A DNA stretch of 64,000 nucleotides. Source: Hyphomonadaceae bacterium (GTDB lineage Bacteria > Pseudomonadota > Alphaproteobacteria > Caulobacterales > Hyphomonadaceae). Position numbers and translations under genes: made by a program. How positions within the stretch are numbered: position 1 is the first letter of the stretch; each line of letters begins with the position of its first letter. Below the pieces are notes generated by a model. It had not been told where the DNA came from, searched no databases, and was given only the letters and a program-made list of their open reading frames with translations. The DNA lies in NCBI GenBank assembly GCA_022844475.1, contig JALHLR010000018.1, forward strand, positions 1-64,000, in the 5' to 3' direction. Positions 50,028 to 59,498 of this stretch are shown here, piece after piece.

Positions 50028-50933
50028 GTGATCTACACGATCGACCCGGCATTCGAGCAGCGGCTCAACGAAGTTGCGGACCGTATCACGGTCGCGCTCG
50101 ACCAGCTGATCCCGCCTGCGTCGGGGCCGGAAGCGCAGCTGATGCGCGCGATGCGGCATGGCGCGCTGAGCAAGGGCAAGCGCCTGCGCCCGTTCATCAC
50201 CATCGAAGTGGGGCGCATGTTCGGCGCGCAGGAGAAGGCGTTGCTGCGCGGGGCGGCTGCGGTCGAGTGCATGCACGCTTACTCGCTCATCCATGACGAC
50301 CTGCCGTGCATGGACGACGACGACTATCGCCGCGGCCAGCCGACCGTGCACAAGGCGTTCGACGAGGCCACCGCCGTGCTGGCGGGCGACGCCCTGCAGG
50401 CGCTGGCCTTTGAGATCATGATTTCACCCGAGACCCATCGTGATGCCTCCATGCGTTGCAAGCTGGTGGAGCGGCTGGCGCTGGCGTCGGGAGCCCGCGG
50501 GATGGTCGGCGGGCAGATGATCGACATGCACCCGATGGCCGATGGCGAGGAGCCGCTTCAGGTACTCACACGCATGCAGCGGCTGAAGACCGGCGCGCTG
50601 ATCACGCTGGCGGGGGAGGTGGGGGCCTTGCTGGGCGGCGCCACCGAAGCCGAACGGCATGCGATTTCGGGGTATACAAACGACCTGGGGCTGGCTTTTC
50701 AGATTGTGGACGATCTGTTAGACGTGGAGGGTGATCCAACGATCCTTGGCAAGGCGACTTCCAAGGACCTGGACGCGGGGAAAATGAACTTTGTGTCCTT
50801 GTTGGGGGTCGAGGGGGCCCAGGACAGGGTGCTCTATCTCGCCGCCCAGGCGAAACAACATCTGGCGTCCTTCGGGTCCAGGGCGACATCTCTCCTTCAC
50901 ACGGTCGACTTTGTGCTCAACCGCCGCCATTAA
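50028..50933 (+). CDS. ispA: Polyprenyl (farnesyl) diphosphate synthase
   Basis: GTG start; HAYSLIHDDLPCMDDDDYRRGQPT; LAFQIVDDLLDVEGD. Confidence 0.94.
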   Translation: MIYTIDPAFEQRLNEVADRITVALDQLIPPASGPEAQLMRAMRHGALSKGKRLRPFITIEVGRMFGAQEKALLRGAAAVECMHAYSLIHDDLPCMDDDDYRRGQPTVHKAFDEATAVLAGDALQALAFEIMISPETHRDASMRCKLVERLALASGARGMVGGQMIDMHPMADGEEPLQVLTRMQRLKTGALITLAGEVGALLGGATEAERHAISGYTNDLGLAFQIVDDLLDVEGDPTILGKATSKDLDAGKMNFVSLLGVEGAQDRVLYLAAQAKQHLASFGSRATSLLHTVDFVLNRRH

Positions 50934-50963
50934 TGATCCGGAATGCGCGGACAGGGATATGGC

Positions 50964-52877
50964 ATGACGACACCGACCCCATTGCTCGACCAGATCAAGA
51001 CCCCCGCTGATCTCAAGGGGCGGAACAAGGCCGAGCTACGCCAGATCGCTGACGAGTTGCGCGCAGAGACCATCAGCGCCGTGTCGGTGACCGGCGGTCA
51101 CCTCGGTGCCGGTCTGGGCGTGGTCGAGCTGACCGTCGCCATCCACGCCGTGTTCGACACACCGGCCGACAGGCTGGTCTGGGACGTTGGCCACCAGGCC
51201 TATCCGCACAAGATCCTGACGGGACGCCGCTCGCGCATCCGGACGCTGCGCCAGGGCGGCGGCCTCTCCGGCTTCACCAAGCGTGACGAGAGCGAGTACG
51301 ATCCCTTCGGCGCAGCTCATGCGGGCACGTCGGTTTCCGCAGCCGCCGGTTTTGCCGTGGCGCGCGACCTGCTTGACCGCGACAACCGCGTGATCGCGGT
51401 GGTCGGCGACGGCGCGATGAGCGCAGGCATGATCTATGAGGCGATGAACAATGCCGGCGCGATGCACGCGCCGCTGATCGTCATCCTCAACGACAACGAC
51501 ATGTCGATCGCCCCGCCGGTTGGCGCGGTGAGCCACTACCTGTCGCGTACGGTGTCCTCGAAGGGCTATCGGAAAGTGCGCAAGCTCGCCAAGCGCGTGA
51601 CGCGCAAGATTGGCATCGAGGGCATCGTGAAGAAGGCGGAGCATTCGATCCGCAGCTTCAACATGGGCGGTGACATGTTCGACGCGCTCGGCTTCTACTA
51701 TGTCGGCCCGATCGACGGGCACGACATGGATGCGCTTGTCGACGTTTTGGAGAATGCGCGCGACATGACGAACGGGCCGGTTCTGGTCCACGTCGTGACG
51801 CAGAAGGGAAAGGGTTACGACCCCGCCGAGAACGCCGACGACAAGTATCATGGCGTCTCCAAGTTCAACGTTGTGACGGGCGAGCAGGCCAAGTCAAAGG
51901 CCGGCCCGCCGAGCTACACCAAGGTCTTCGCGCAGGAGATGGTGCGGATTGCCGAGAAGGATCCGCTCGTCATTGGCATCACAGCGGCGATGCCGTCTGG
52001 TACCGGCCTCGACGTGTTCGGCCAGAAATTCCCTGAACGCTGCTTCGATGTCGGCATCGCCGAGCAGCACGCCGTGACGTTTGCGGCCGGTCTTGCGGCG
52101 GAGGGCATGAAGCCATTTGCGGCGATCTATTCGACCTTCCTGCAGCGCGGCTATGACAGCGTCGTGCACGACGTGGCGATCCAGAAGCTTCCTGTGCGTT
52201 TCGCGCTCGATCGCGCGGGCCTGGTTGGCGCGGATGGCGCGACGCATGCGGGCACGTTCGATATCGGCTTCCTTGGCGCGCTTCCGGGCATGGTGTTGAT
52301 GGCGGCGGCCGATGAGGTTGAACTGCAGCGCATGGTCGCGACGGCACATGCGATCGACGATCGCCCGAGCGCCTTCCGATATCCGCGCGGCGAGGGCATC
52401 GGCTTGCAGATGCTCGATGATCCGCAGCCGCTGGAGATCGGCAAGGGCCGCATCGTCAAGCAGGGCACGGCTGTGGCGATCCTGTCCTATGGCGCGCGGA
52501 TGCAGGAATGTCTGCGCGCGGCGGACATGCTCGACAAGCAAGGCCTTTCCACGACTGTGGCGGACGCGCGCTTCGCCAAGCCGCTGGACGAAGCGCTGAT
52601 TGCGCAGCTGGCCAAGAACCACGAAGTGCTGATCACGATCGAGGAAGGCGCCCGCGGCGGCTTCGGCGCTTTCGTGCTGCATTCGCTGGCCGAGCGCGGC
52701 CTGCTCGACAAGGGCCTGCGCATTCGTACGCTGACGCTGCCGGACGTCTTCCAGGATCACGACACGCCAGAGAAGATGTACGAGTTCGCCGGGCTCGATG
52801 CGCGCTCGATCGCTGCAAGCGCCATCAAGGCGCTGGGCCGTGGCGACGAGCGGGCGCTGAAGCTGATCGTGGGGTAA
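50964..52877 (+). CDS. dxs: 1-deoxy-D-xylulose-5-phosphate synthase
   Basis: [61 protein letters not shown]. Confidence 0.96.
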   Translation: MTTPTPLLDQIKTPADLKGRNKAELRQIADELRAETISAVSVTGGHLGAGLGVVELTVAIHAVFDTPADRLVWDVGHQAYPHKILTGRRSRIRTLRQGGGLSGFTKRDESEYDPFGAAHAGTSVSAAAGFAVARDLLDRDNRVIAVVGDGAMSAGMIYEAMNNAGAMHAPLIVILNDNDMSIAPPVGAVSHYLSRTVSSKGYRKVRKLAKRVTRKIGIEGIVKKAEHSIRSFNMGGDMFDALGFYYVGPIDGHDMDALVDVLENARDMTNGPVLVHVVTQKGKGYDPAENADDKYHGVSKFNVVTGEQAKSKAGPPSYTKVFAQEMVRIAEKDPLVIGITAAMPSGTGLDVFGQKFPERCFDVGIAEQHAVTFAAGLAAEGMKPFAAIYSTFLQRGYDSVVHDVAIQKLPVRFALDRAGLVGADGATHAGTFDIGFLGALPGMVLMAAADEVELQRMVATAHAIDDRPSAFRYPRGEGIGLQMLDDPQPLEIGKGRIVKQGTAVAILSYGARMQECLRAADMLDKQGLSTTVADARFAKPLDEALIAQLAKNHEVLITIEEGARGGFGAFVLHSLAERGLLDKGLRIRTLTLPDVFQDHDTPEKMYEFAGLDARSIAASAIKALGRGDERALKLIVG

Positions 52878-52881
52878 GGGC

Positions 52882-53937
52882 TTAGTCGCCCCGGCCGGTC
52901 GCCTCGGTGATCACCGTCTCCACCTTGCGGCGCATGTCGGGGCCGGCGAGGTATTCGCCGATGTCTTCCAGCATCGGATTGCCGGGCGCGAATTCCACCA
53001 CATAGGCGACGACGTCCACCGTCGCGCGCGGGTCGTAGGTCTTTACGCCGGGCACCGGCATCCAGCCTGATTGCAGCGCCGTCAGCGCAGCCGCGTTGTA
53101 ATCACCCGCGCGAACGCCAGGCAGACGGATGCCCCCGACTGCGAATTTCGTCGCGAGATCTGGAACACCCGCATCTGGTCCATCAGCCTTTACGATAGTG
53201 CGCGTTGCGGCGAGCCCGTAGTTCACGATGACGGCGAGGTCGCGCGTGGAAGCGGCGCCCATCGACTGGAAGCGATTGATGTAGAGCCGGTCGAGCTTCA
53301 CGCGGAAGAAGGGCGGCGAGATCGCCGGGTTCCAGAATGCAGGTGCGCTGGTCTCTGATGGATCGCCGCTCGATGCTGTCAGGGCGCCGCCGCCGATGTC
53401 GCCGGACGTCTCGATGTAGGCGATGGCGAAGAAATCCGGTGTGCGGGTCAGTTCAAGCCGTGTCCACATCTGCCGGAGGTCGGCGGCGGCTGTCTCGGCA
53501 TACGCCTGGGGCTCGGGGCCGTAGCCATTGCGCACGATGTACATGCACCGGATGCCCGGATTGATCGACACGTCGCCGCTGCTGGGACTGGTGTAGAAAA
53601 GGCCCCCATTGGCGCCGACAGACCTGGTCACGTCTTCCTGCCCGGCGCGCTTGAGGTAAGTGCCGAATGACTCGAAGGCGATTCCGCCGATATTGGTGAT
53701 CATCTCGAGCGCGAGGCTGGGCAAGTCTGCATAGGCCTCCAGCCCCGCACCTGGTGATCCGCGGTCAGGCATGACGGGCGGGGGAGCGGCCTGTGGGCAG
53801 CGGCCATCGAGCAGGACGCGAAGATCGCCTGCATTGCCGCCGACGAAGCCGTCCGGAGAGGACGATGGCGGCGTAGTTGCGCACCCGGCCATCGCAAGCA
53901 TGCAGCCAATGCCGATCGCGCGTTTCATGCCCGTCAT
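52882..53937 (-). CDS. Hypothetical lipoprotein
   Basis: Signal peptide with lipobox MAGC; 351 aa, no domain recognised. Confidence 0.65.
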   Translation of the reverse strand: MTGMKRAIGIGCMLAMAGCATTPPSSSPDGFVGGNAGDLRVLLDGRCPQAAPPPVMPDRGSPGAGLEAYADLPSLALEMITNIGGIAFESFGTYLKRAGQEDVTRSVGANGGLFYTSPSSGDVSINPGIRCMYIVRNGYGPEPQAYAETAAADLRQMWTRLELTRTPDFFAIAYIETSGDIGGGALTASSGDPSETSAPAFWNPAISPPFFRVKLDRLYINRFQSMGAASTRDLAVIVNYGLAATRTIVKADGPDAGVPDLATKFAVGGIRLPGVRAGDYNAAALTALQSGWMPVPGVKTYDPRATVDVVAYVVEFAPGNPMLEDIGEYLAGPDMRRKVETVITEATGRGD

Positions 53938-54365
53938 CCCCTGTCGTCCGATACAGGACTGTTCCGGGTGCGAATGAATTGTGCAAGGTCAAACGCCAGC
54001 GTCGCGAGCGCGGCGGTGAGCTGCCGCACCGGGCGAATGCCGAGGCGCCGCTGTCCGGCAGAGTCGTGCAAGCTGGACAGGAAGGAGTCGATGTGGACGT
54101 TCGTCCGGGCCACGGCCGACAGCGGCGCCGTATCGTCGGAGGCGATGCGCGCCGACATGGCCCGTGACCCCCCGGCTGGAAGTCGCATTCGGTGATTGAC
54201 CTGAATTCAAGCTGTTCAAGTTCAGCCTGGCGATAACGCCCGGCTGCGGACCTGATTTGGATCAGGCGGCGCTTGGACCTGTCCGAATTGTGCCGCATGG
54301 CGGCGCCTCGCCGGCCCGTAAGCTTGTAGCGCATAGAAATGGAGGCTCCAACGAGACAGCGCCCT

Positions 54366-54737
54366 TCATCGCAAGGGGAGGTTCCGCAGGCGCTTCACGA
54401 GTTCCTGACGCACCTTCCATGGCTTGAAGCTGGCGTGCAGGCGGGAGAGCCAGTGGCTATTGACGGCCAGATAGGGCTGGCCGAGCTCGCGCGAGCGGGG
54501 GAGGATTTTCCGCGACAGGATGTCGATGACGTGGGCGATCTCTTCGGGGGAGGCGAGAACCAGCGAGCGGCCGCGGTGATCGAGGAACCAGACAGGATAG
54601 CCCTTGCCGTGCACCGGACGTGGGCAGGGCGGATCGAACACCGTGGCGGACCAGTAGGGGCCGTCCACTGCGCGATGCGCCCAGGGCGTAATCGGCGTGC
54701 GAACGGGGTTATCGCGGTATTCGATACGTATCTGCAT
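54366..54737 (-). CDS. Hypothetical protein
   Basis: MQIRIEYRDNPVRTPITPWAHRAVDGPYWSATVFDPP..., coherent 123-aa ORF. Confidence 0.5.
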   Translation of the reverse strand: MQIRIEYRDNPVRTPITPWAHRAVDGPYWSATVFDPPCPRPVHGKGYPVWFLDHRGRSLVLASPEEIAHVIDILSRKILPRSRELGQPYLAVNSHWLSRLHASFKPWKVRQELVKRLRNLPLR

Positions 54738-54752
54738 GAGCGAGGGATCGCG

Positions 54753-54896
54753 ATGGCGAAGGTGTCCGTCAAGCAGGTCGAGAAGAACCTGATCGCGTTT
54801 GCGTTGACCTGTGCCGCGGTGGTGCTGGGACATATGTGGGGCCATGACGCCGTCAGAGCGATCGCGCTGCGGCGCCGACGCCGACGGTCAGGTTGA
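54753..54896 (+). CDS. Possible 47-aa small membrane protein
   Basis: MAKVSVKQVEKNLIAFALTCAAVVLGHMWGHDAVRAIALRRRRRRSG; hydrophobic segment, GAGGGA upstream. Confidence 0.3.
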   Translation: MAKVSVKQVEKNLIAFALTCAAVVLGHMWGHDAVRAIALRRRRRRSG

Positions 54897-55116
54897 TGAG
54901 CGAAAACCTCACCATGTAGCCCGTCACGCGCCGGGCGACATCGCGGAAGACCCGCGCACATCCGGCCAGCGTGCGCTGGAAATCCATGTACCTGTTACGG
55001 AATTCCCCGCGGGTCAGCAGAAGGACGAAATTCGGGATAACGATGAAGCCGGTCTGCACGATGGCCGGCTGCACAAAGGCCATGATCGAGCCTGCCAGGC
55101 CTCGCTCATGCATCAC
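54853..55116 (-). pseudogene. Truncated AI-2E/PerM-family transporter fragment
   Basis: Internal AI-2E-like segment IPNFVLLLTRGEFRNRYMDFQRTL...VTGYMVRFSLINLTVGVG; the N- and C-terminal parts expected for the family are absent. Reading frame continues open upstream beyond 55116. Confidence 0.55.
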
Positions 55117-55348
55117 CGCTGTTCGCGACGGCAGCGTTTCGGGGGCGACGATGTTCAGACCTTTGACTTGCTTCGCTATGTTCGTGAGCTGCTTCAGCGG
55201 CGCGGGGTTCGATCGCGGCTCGCAAGGCCACTTGATGCGTGTTGCCTCTCGCTTGAGACTACGCCGGGCGACAAAACAGCGTATATCGTGTTCACCGGCC
55301 GTTCAGGGAGAACGAGACAGCCTGCACGTCCCTGATGAGGGAAGTCCC

Positions 55349-55756
55349 ATGATGAAGAATGCCAGGTTTCTTTTCGCCGCCGCCGCACTTCTTGCCGGGT
55401 GCGCCACCCCGCCAGCGGACACAGCGGATGCCAAGCCGGATCCCCGCCAGGGTGAGGAGGTGAACAACATCTGTTTTGCCCAGCAGATCCGCAACTGGCG
55501 CGAGCTCGACAACCGCTCGGTGATCGTCGAGGCGCGGATGAACGATGAATACAAGCTCGAACTGCTCGGGACGTGCAACCCGCGCGATGCTTTCCTCAAC
55601 ATCGGACTTGTGTCGCGCGGCGGCAGTTCCTGCCTCTCGAGCGGCGACCTGCTGGTCACCGATGCACGCTACAATGACGGGTCGTGCAGCATCCGGCGCA
55701 TCTACAGGTGGAACGAAAAAGCGACTCAGGCTCCTGCTGCTCCGACCGCAGGCTGA
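55349..55756 (+). CDS. Small lipoprotein, DUF6491-like
   Basis: Lipobox LLAGC; NICFAQQIRNWRELDNRSVIVEA. Confidence 0.7.
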   Translation: MMKNARFLFAAAALLAGCATPPADTADAKPDPRQGEEVNNICFAQQIRNWRELDNRSVIVEARMNDEYKLELLGTCNPRDAFLNIGLVSRGGSSCLSSGDLLVTDARYNDGSCSIRRIYRWNEKATQAPAAPTAG

Positions 55757-55795
55757 CCGTCACGTACCTTTTTCCTCCGACGTGACGATGGAAAA

Positions 55796-55822
55796 GGCCC
55801 GGGAAGCGTCGCTTCCCGGGCC
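55796..55822. terminator. Strong hairpin terminator between converging genes
   Basis: GGCCCGGGAAGC-GTC-GCTTCCCGGGCC, perfect 12-bp stem, followed by TTCTCTCT. Confidence 0.7.
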
Positions 55823-55834
55823 TTCTCTCTGGAT

Positions 55835-55865
55835 GGACCGGGCGGGCTGCACGTCCGCCCGGTCC
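55835..55865. terminator. Second hairpin of tandem terminator region
   Basis: GGACCGGGCGG ... CCGCCCGGTCC, 11-bp perfect arms. Confidence 0.5.
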
Positions 55866-55927
55866 GCCGAGCCGTGATCAGGTTGGACCCAGAAATCATG
55901 GTCCGGAACACGGAAAGGTTGAGACGC

Positions 55928-56296
55928 CTACTGCCAGTAGCGCGGGGCCTTGTAGTAGTCGTACACCTCGTCGCGTAGCGCGCTGTTGCCGTCGCCACGG
56001 GTCAGCTCATTGATGCCATCGGACGGTGCGGCCTGGAGCTGTTCCTTTGTCATGTTCACCACATACCCGTCGTGACCTTTCTGGTAGTCGAGTGTTGACC
56101 ACGGGAGCGGGTGGAATTTTTCGTTCATGCCCAGGAAGCCGCCGAAGCCGACGACCGCGAACATGATGTTGTTGGAGGTCTTGTCGAGAACCACGTCCTC
56201 GACCTTGCCGATCTTGTCTCCGGACGGATTGTAGACGCTCGTGCCGATGACCTTGGTGGCGCGGATCGCGCCGGTGTGGCCTGTTGTCATTGCCAT
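55928..56296 (-). CDS. PRC-barrel domain protein
   Basis: VIGTSVYNPSGDKIGKVEDVVLDKTSNNIMFAVVGFGGFLGMNEKFHPLPW. Confidence 0.92.
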   Translation of the reverse strand: MAMTTGHTGAIRATKVIGTSVYNPSGDKIGKVEDVVLDKTSNNIMFAVVGFGGFLGMNEKFHPLPWSTLDYQKGHDGYVVNMTKEQLQAAPSDGINELTRGDGNSALRDEVYDYYKAPRYWQ

Positions 56297-56331
56297 GGTA
56301 TTTCCTTTCGGGCTGGGGATTGCCGAGACAG

Positions 56332-56356
56332 AACGTGGCAGTCTTCCATCGGTTGC
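56332..56356 (-). promoter_or_regulatory. Weak EcfG-like promoter candidate for PRC-barrel gene
   Basis: On minus strand GCAAC-N16-CGTT, one mismatch to GGAAC-N16-CGTT, 36 nt upstream of the ATG. Confidence 0.35.
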
Positions 56357-56511
56357 GTGGCGTTCAGATTTTCAGTGCAGACGGTCGCCGATCGCCTTCG
56401 GCGCTTGAAGCAGGACAGGCGTCGGGCTCGGCCAAGGTGTGGCTTGGGTCGGGAAACGGCCGGCCGTCATGGCGCATGGCTTGCACCCCGCGAGCGATGG
56501 CCCCGGAAACC

Positions 56512-57438
56512 ATGTCTTCAGAGCCAGTTCGCGACGTATCTGTTCGCGATGTGGATGTGTGCGTGTGCACCTTCCGCAGGCCTTCGGTCGCGCGTCTGCT
56601 GGCTTCGCTCGCCAGGCAGGAGTTACCTGTCGCAACGCGGCTGAGGGTGATCGTCGCCGACAATGATGATGTCGCCTCCGGCCGAGAAACAGTACTTCGC
56701 GCGTTTGCCGAACTGGGACTCGAGGGCGTTTACCTTCATGCCCCCGCGCGGAATATCTCGGTCGCACGCAATGCCTGCCTCAACGCGGCGCGAGCAACAC
56801 TGATTGCGTTCATCGACGACGATGAAGTTGCGCAGCCCGACTGGCTCGCCTGCCTCGTCTCGGAACTGGACCGGACACGGGCGGATGTCGTGTTCGGCAA
56901 GGTTAACGCGACTTACGACGTGGATGCGCCAGGCTGGATGCGGCGCGCGGATCTTCATTCGACGCCCGCCCCGCTCAGGCGTGGCAAGATCGAAGGAGGG
57001 TACACCTGCAACGTCCTGATGAAGCGCAAGGCCATCGGCGCATTCAGGTTTGACCCCTCGTTCGGGCGCAGTGGCGGGGAAGACACCGCCTTTTTCACCA
57101 TGCTGGCGCGTGCGGGCGCGGCGATGGCGTACACGCCGTCCGCGATTGTCGTGGAGCCGGTGTCGCGTGGCCGGGCGAACCTCAGATGGTTGACGACGCG
57201 GTCTTACCGGGCGGGCCAGACCTACGGTCTGCTGCGCCTGCGCGAGGGGGAGGCGAGCACAGCCGTTGGCGTGCTCTCGCTTGCAAAGGTGGCATGGTGC
57301 CTTGTGGTCATGGGGCTGACGATCTGGTCGCCAGTGCGCTGGCGCCGCGCAGCGGTACGCGCACACCTCCATGCCGGCGTGCTGGGAGCTGCCCTGGGGC
57401 GCGCGCCCATCGAACTCTATGGAGTCGCGCGTGGCTGA
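56512..57438 (+). CDS. Family 2 glycosyltransferase
   Basis: VDVCVCTFRRPSVARLLASLARQ, VIVADNDD, ISVARNACLNAARATLIAFIDDDE. Confidence 0.9.
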   Translation: MSSEPVRDVSVRDVDVCVCTFRRPSVARLLASLARQELPVATRLRVIVADNDDVASGRETVLRAFAELGLEGVYLHAPARNISVARNACLNAARATLIAFIDDDEVAQPDWLACLVSELDRTRADVVFGKVNATYDVDAPGWMRRADLHSTPAPLRRGKIEGGYTCNVLMKRKAIGAFRFDPSFGRSGGEDTAFFTMLARAGAAMAYTPSAIVVEPVSRGRANLRWLTTRSYRAGQTYGLLRLREGEASTAVGVLSLAKVAWCLVVMGLTIWSPVRWRRAAVRAHLHAGVLGAALGRAPIELYGVARG

Positions 57439-58495
57439 CACAGGGATGCACCTGCCTCTGCTACTGGACCGGCCGGCACGCAAGAATGAGCTGGCGGGTG
57501 GGCGAAGCATTGGCGCGGCGAGGGGTGAAGACGTTGTCGTCGTGATCCCCACGCTGAATGAAGGCCGGCATATCGAGACATGCGTGCGCTCGTTGATGAC
57601 AGGTGATGCACGGCTGAAGCGGGTCGAGATGATTGTTGCCGATGGCGGCAGCCGCGACTGGACGCGGGCCGTGGTGGAAATGCTGCAGGAGGAGTTTCCC
57701 AACCTGCGCCTGCTGCACAATCCAAGGCGGCTGCAGTCGGCGGCGGTGAACGCGGCTGCGCGCGGCGCGGGTATTGGCCGGCGTATACTTGTCAGGTGCG
57801 ATGCACACGCGATCTATCCGCCGAATTATGTGATGGAGGCGGCGGACTCGCTTGCGCGACGCACCGTGGCGTCAGTTGTCGTGCCGATGGATGCGGATGG
57901 CACAAGCTGCTTCCAGAAAGCCAATGCATGGATCGTCGACACGCCGCTGGGCTCGGGAGGATCGGCGCATCGCGGCGGACGCAGGTCGGGCTTTGTCGAT
58001 CACGGCCACCACGCTGCCTTTGACCTCAAGACCTTCCTGCACGTGGGGGGCTATGACGAGACATTCTCGCACAACGAGGATGCTGAGTTCGACGCACGCC
58101 TGAGGAAGGCTGGCGGCCGCATCTTCATGGACGCTGATATCCGGGTGACCTACCTGCCGCGTGCGACGGTCGGCGCGCTGGCGCGGCAATACTACAGTTA
58201 TGGCCGCGGCCGCGCCCGCACACTGCTGAAGCATGGTGAACGGCCAAAGCTGCGCCAGCTGATCCCGCCGATGACCCTGATCGGGTGTCTGGCTGGATTT
58301 GCGCTGGCGCCTCTCACGCCATGGACCCTCCTCGCGCCGGCGAGCTATCTGGTTGCCCTTACGGGCGCATCGCTCGTCGTGGCGGTGCAGCGCATGTCGC
58401 TGTGCGGGCTGTTGGCAGGCCTGGCGTCTGGTGTGATGCACATGAGCTGGTCGGCGGGGCTGTTGCGGCAGCTGCTTGCTGGCCGCTCTTCCTGA
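57419..58495 (+). CDS. Family 2 glycosyltransferase, succinoglycan ExoA-like
   Basis: VVVVIPTLNEGRHIETCVRSLM, VADGGSRDWTRAVV, FSHNEDAEFDARLRKAGGRIFMD. Confidence 0.9.
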   Translation: MESRVADTGMHLPLLLDRPARKNELAGGRSIGAARGEDVVVVIPTLNEGRHIETCVRSLMTGDARLKRVEMIVADGGSRDWTRAVVEMLQEEFPNLRLLHNPRRLQSAAVNAAARGAGIGRRILVRCDAHAIYPPNYVMEAADSLARRTVASVVVPMDADGTSCFQKANAWIVDTPLGSGGSAHRGGRRSGFVDHGHHAAFDLKTFLHVGGYDETFSHNEDAEFDARLRKAGGRIFMDADIRVTYLPRATVGALARQYYSYGRGRARTLLKHGERPKLRQLIPPMTLIGCLAGFALAPLTPWTLLAPASYLVALTGASLVVAVQRMSLCGLLAGLASGVMHMSWSAGLLRQLLAGRSS

Positions 58496-58534
58496 TCCAT
58501 CCCTTCTGGATGGCTGGGCGCGCCCAGCCTTGAT

Positions 58535-58559
58535 GGAACCCGGGCCAAGGCTGCGCGTA
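58535..58559 (+). promoter_or_regulatory. Candidate EcfG-type promoter upstream of nepR
   Basis: GGAAC at 58535-58539, N16, CGTA at 58556-58559; one mismatch to GGAAC-N16-CGTT. Confidence 0.5.
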
Positions 58560-58654
58560 CAGTCATCTGGCGGGCTAAGCGCCGGACCATTTTCGACATT
58601 TCGTTACCGTTCATACCGTGGCAGCCGACTGCCGCGCGCGAGGCAAGACGTTGC

Positions 58655-58849
58655 ATGTCCTACACCCCCGGACCGACGCCCAGCCTGCAGGAAGCCAGGT
58701 TTCGGCAGAGATGCATCGGCAAGGCGATGAGCCAGCTGTCCGCGCGGCTGACAAGCGAAGAGCCTCCAGAGGAGCTTCTGAGCCTGCTGGCGCTGGCGGA
58801 CGTGAGACAGCAGGCGAGGCAAGGGCCGAGCCAAATGGCGCTCCGGTAG
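58655..58849 (+). CDS. nepR: NepR-like anti-sigma factor
   Basis: 64 aa; FRQRCIGKAMSQLSARLTSEEPPEELLSLLALAD resembles the NepR core; directly upstream of an EcfG-type sigma. Confidence 0.75.
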   Translation: MSYTPGPTPSLQEARFRQRCIGKAMSQLSARLTSEEPPEELLSLLALADVRQQARQGPSQMALR

Positions 58850-59451
58850 ACGACGCAGACTTCAAGTCCCAGCTGGTCGCCCTGATCCCCCATCTGCGCG
58901 CGTTTGCTTTCAGCATGACGCACCGCCCGGAGGCCGAAGACCTCGCGCAGGAAACGATGATCAAGGCCTGGCGTGCGCGCGGCAGCTATCAGGCCGGCAC
59001 CAACTTCAAGGCGTGGCTGTTCACGATCCTGCGCAACGAACACTATTCCCGCGCGCGCCGCTCCTGGCGAAGCGTTTCGCTCGATCCCGGCGTCGCCGAA
59101 AGCACGCTGGTCGTCTCCGACGATCCCTCGGTCCGCGAGGAATTGCTTGATGTGCGGAACGCCATGCAACTGCTCTCGTTCGACCAGCGGCAGGCGCTCG
59201 TTCTGGTAACGGCGGCAGGGCTTTCCTACGCGGATACCGCGGCGATCTGCGGCTGTGCGATCGGGACGGTAAAGAGCCGGGTCAATCGTGCGCGGGCCGA
59301 ACTGGTCGGGATCCTGGAGCGTCAAAGCGGAAAGCAGCGGGCGCAGTCCGACATCCTGGCATCGACGGCGTTCAGCACAATCATGACGGAAGCTGCAGCC
59401 ATGCAGGTCCAGCCTGCGACGGAGACTATGGGTACCGTCAGGTCGGCATGA
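58711..59451 (+). CDS. ecfG: EcfG-family general stress response ECF sigma factor (start uncertain)
   Basis: LVALIPHLRAFAFSMTHRPEAEDLAQETMIKAW, NFKAWLFTILRNEHYSRARRSWR, AAICGCAIGTVKSRVNRARAEL; ORF open from 58618, sigma domain begins about 58853. Confidence 0.85.
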   Translation: MHRQGDEPAVRAADKRRASRGASEPAGAGGRETAGEARAEPNGAPVDDADFKSQLVALIPHLRAFAFSMTHRPEAEDLAQETMIKAWRARGSYQAGTNFKAWLFTILRNEHYSRARRSWRSVSLDPGVAESTLVVSDDPSVREELLDVRNAMQLLSFDQRQALVLVTAAGLSYADTAAICGCAIGTVKSRVNRARAELVGILERQSGKQRAQSDILASTAFSTIMTEAAAMQVQPATETMGTVRSA

Positions 59452-59498
59452 CCGCTTGCAAAGCGCTGGTCAGGCGGCGGGCGCCCGCAGGCGGCAAG

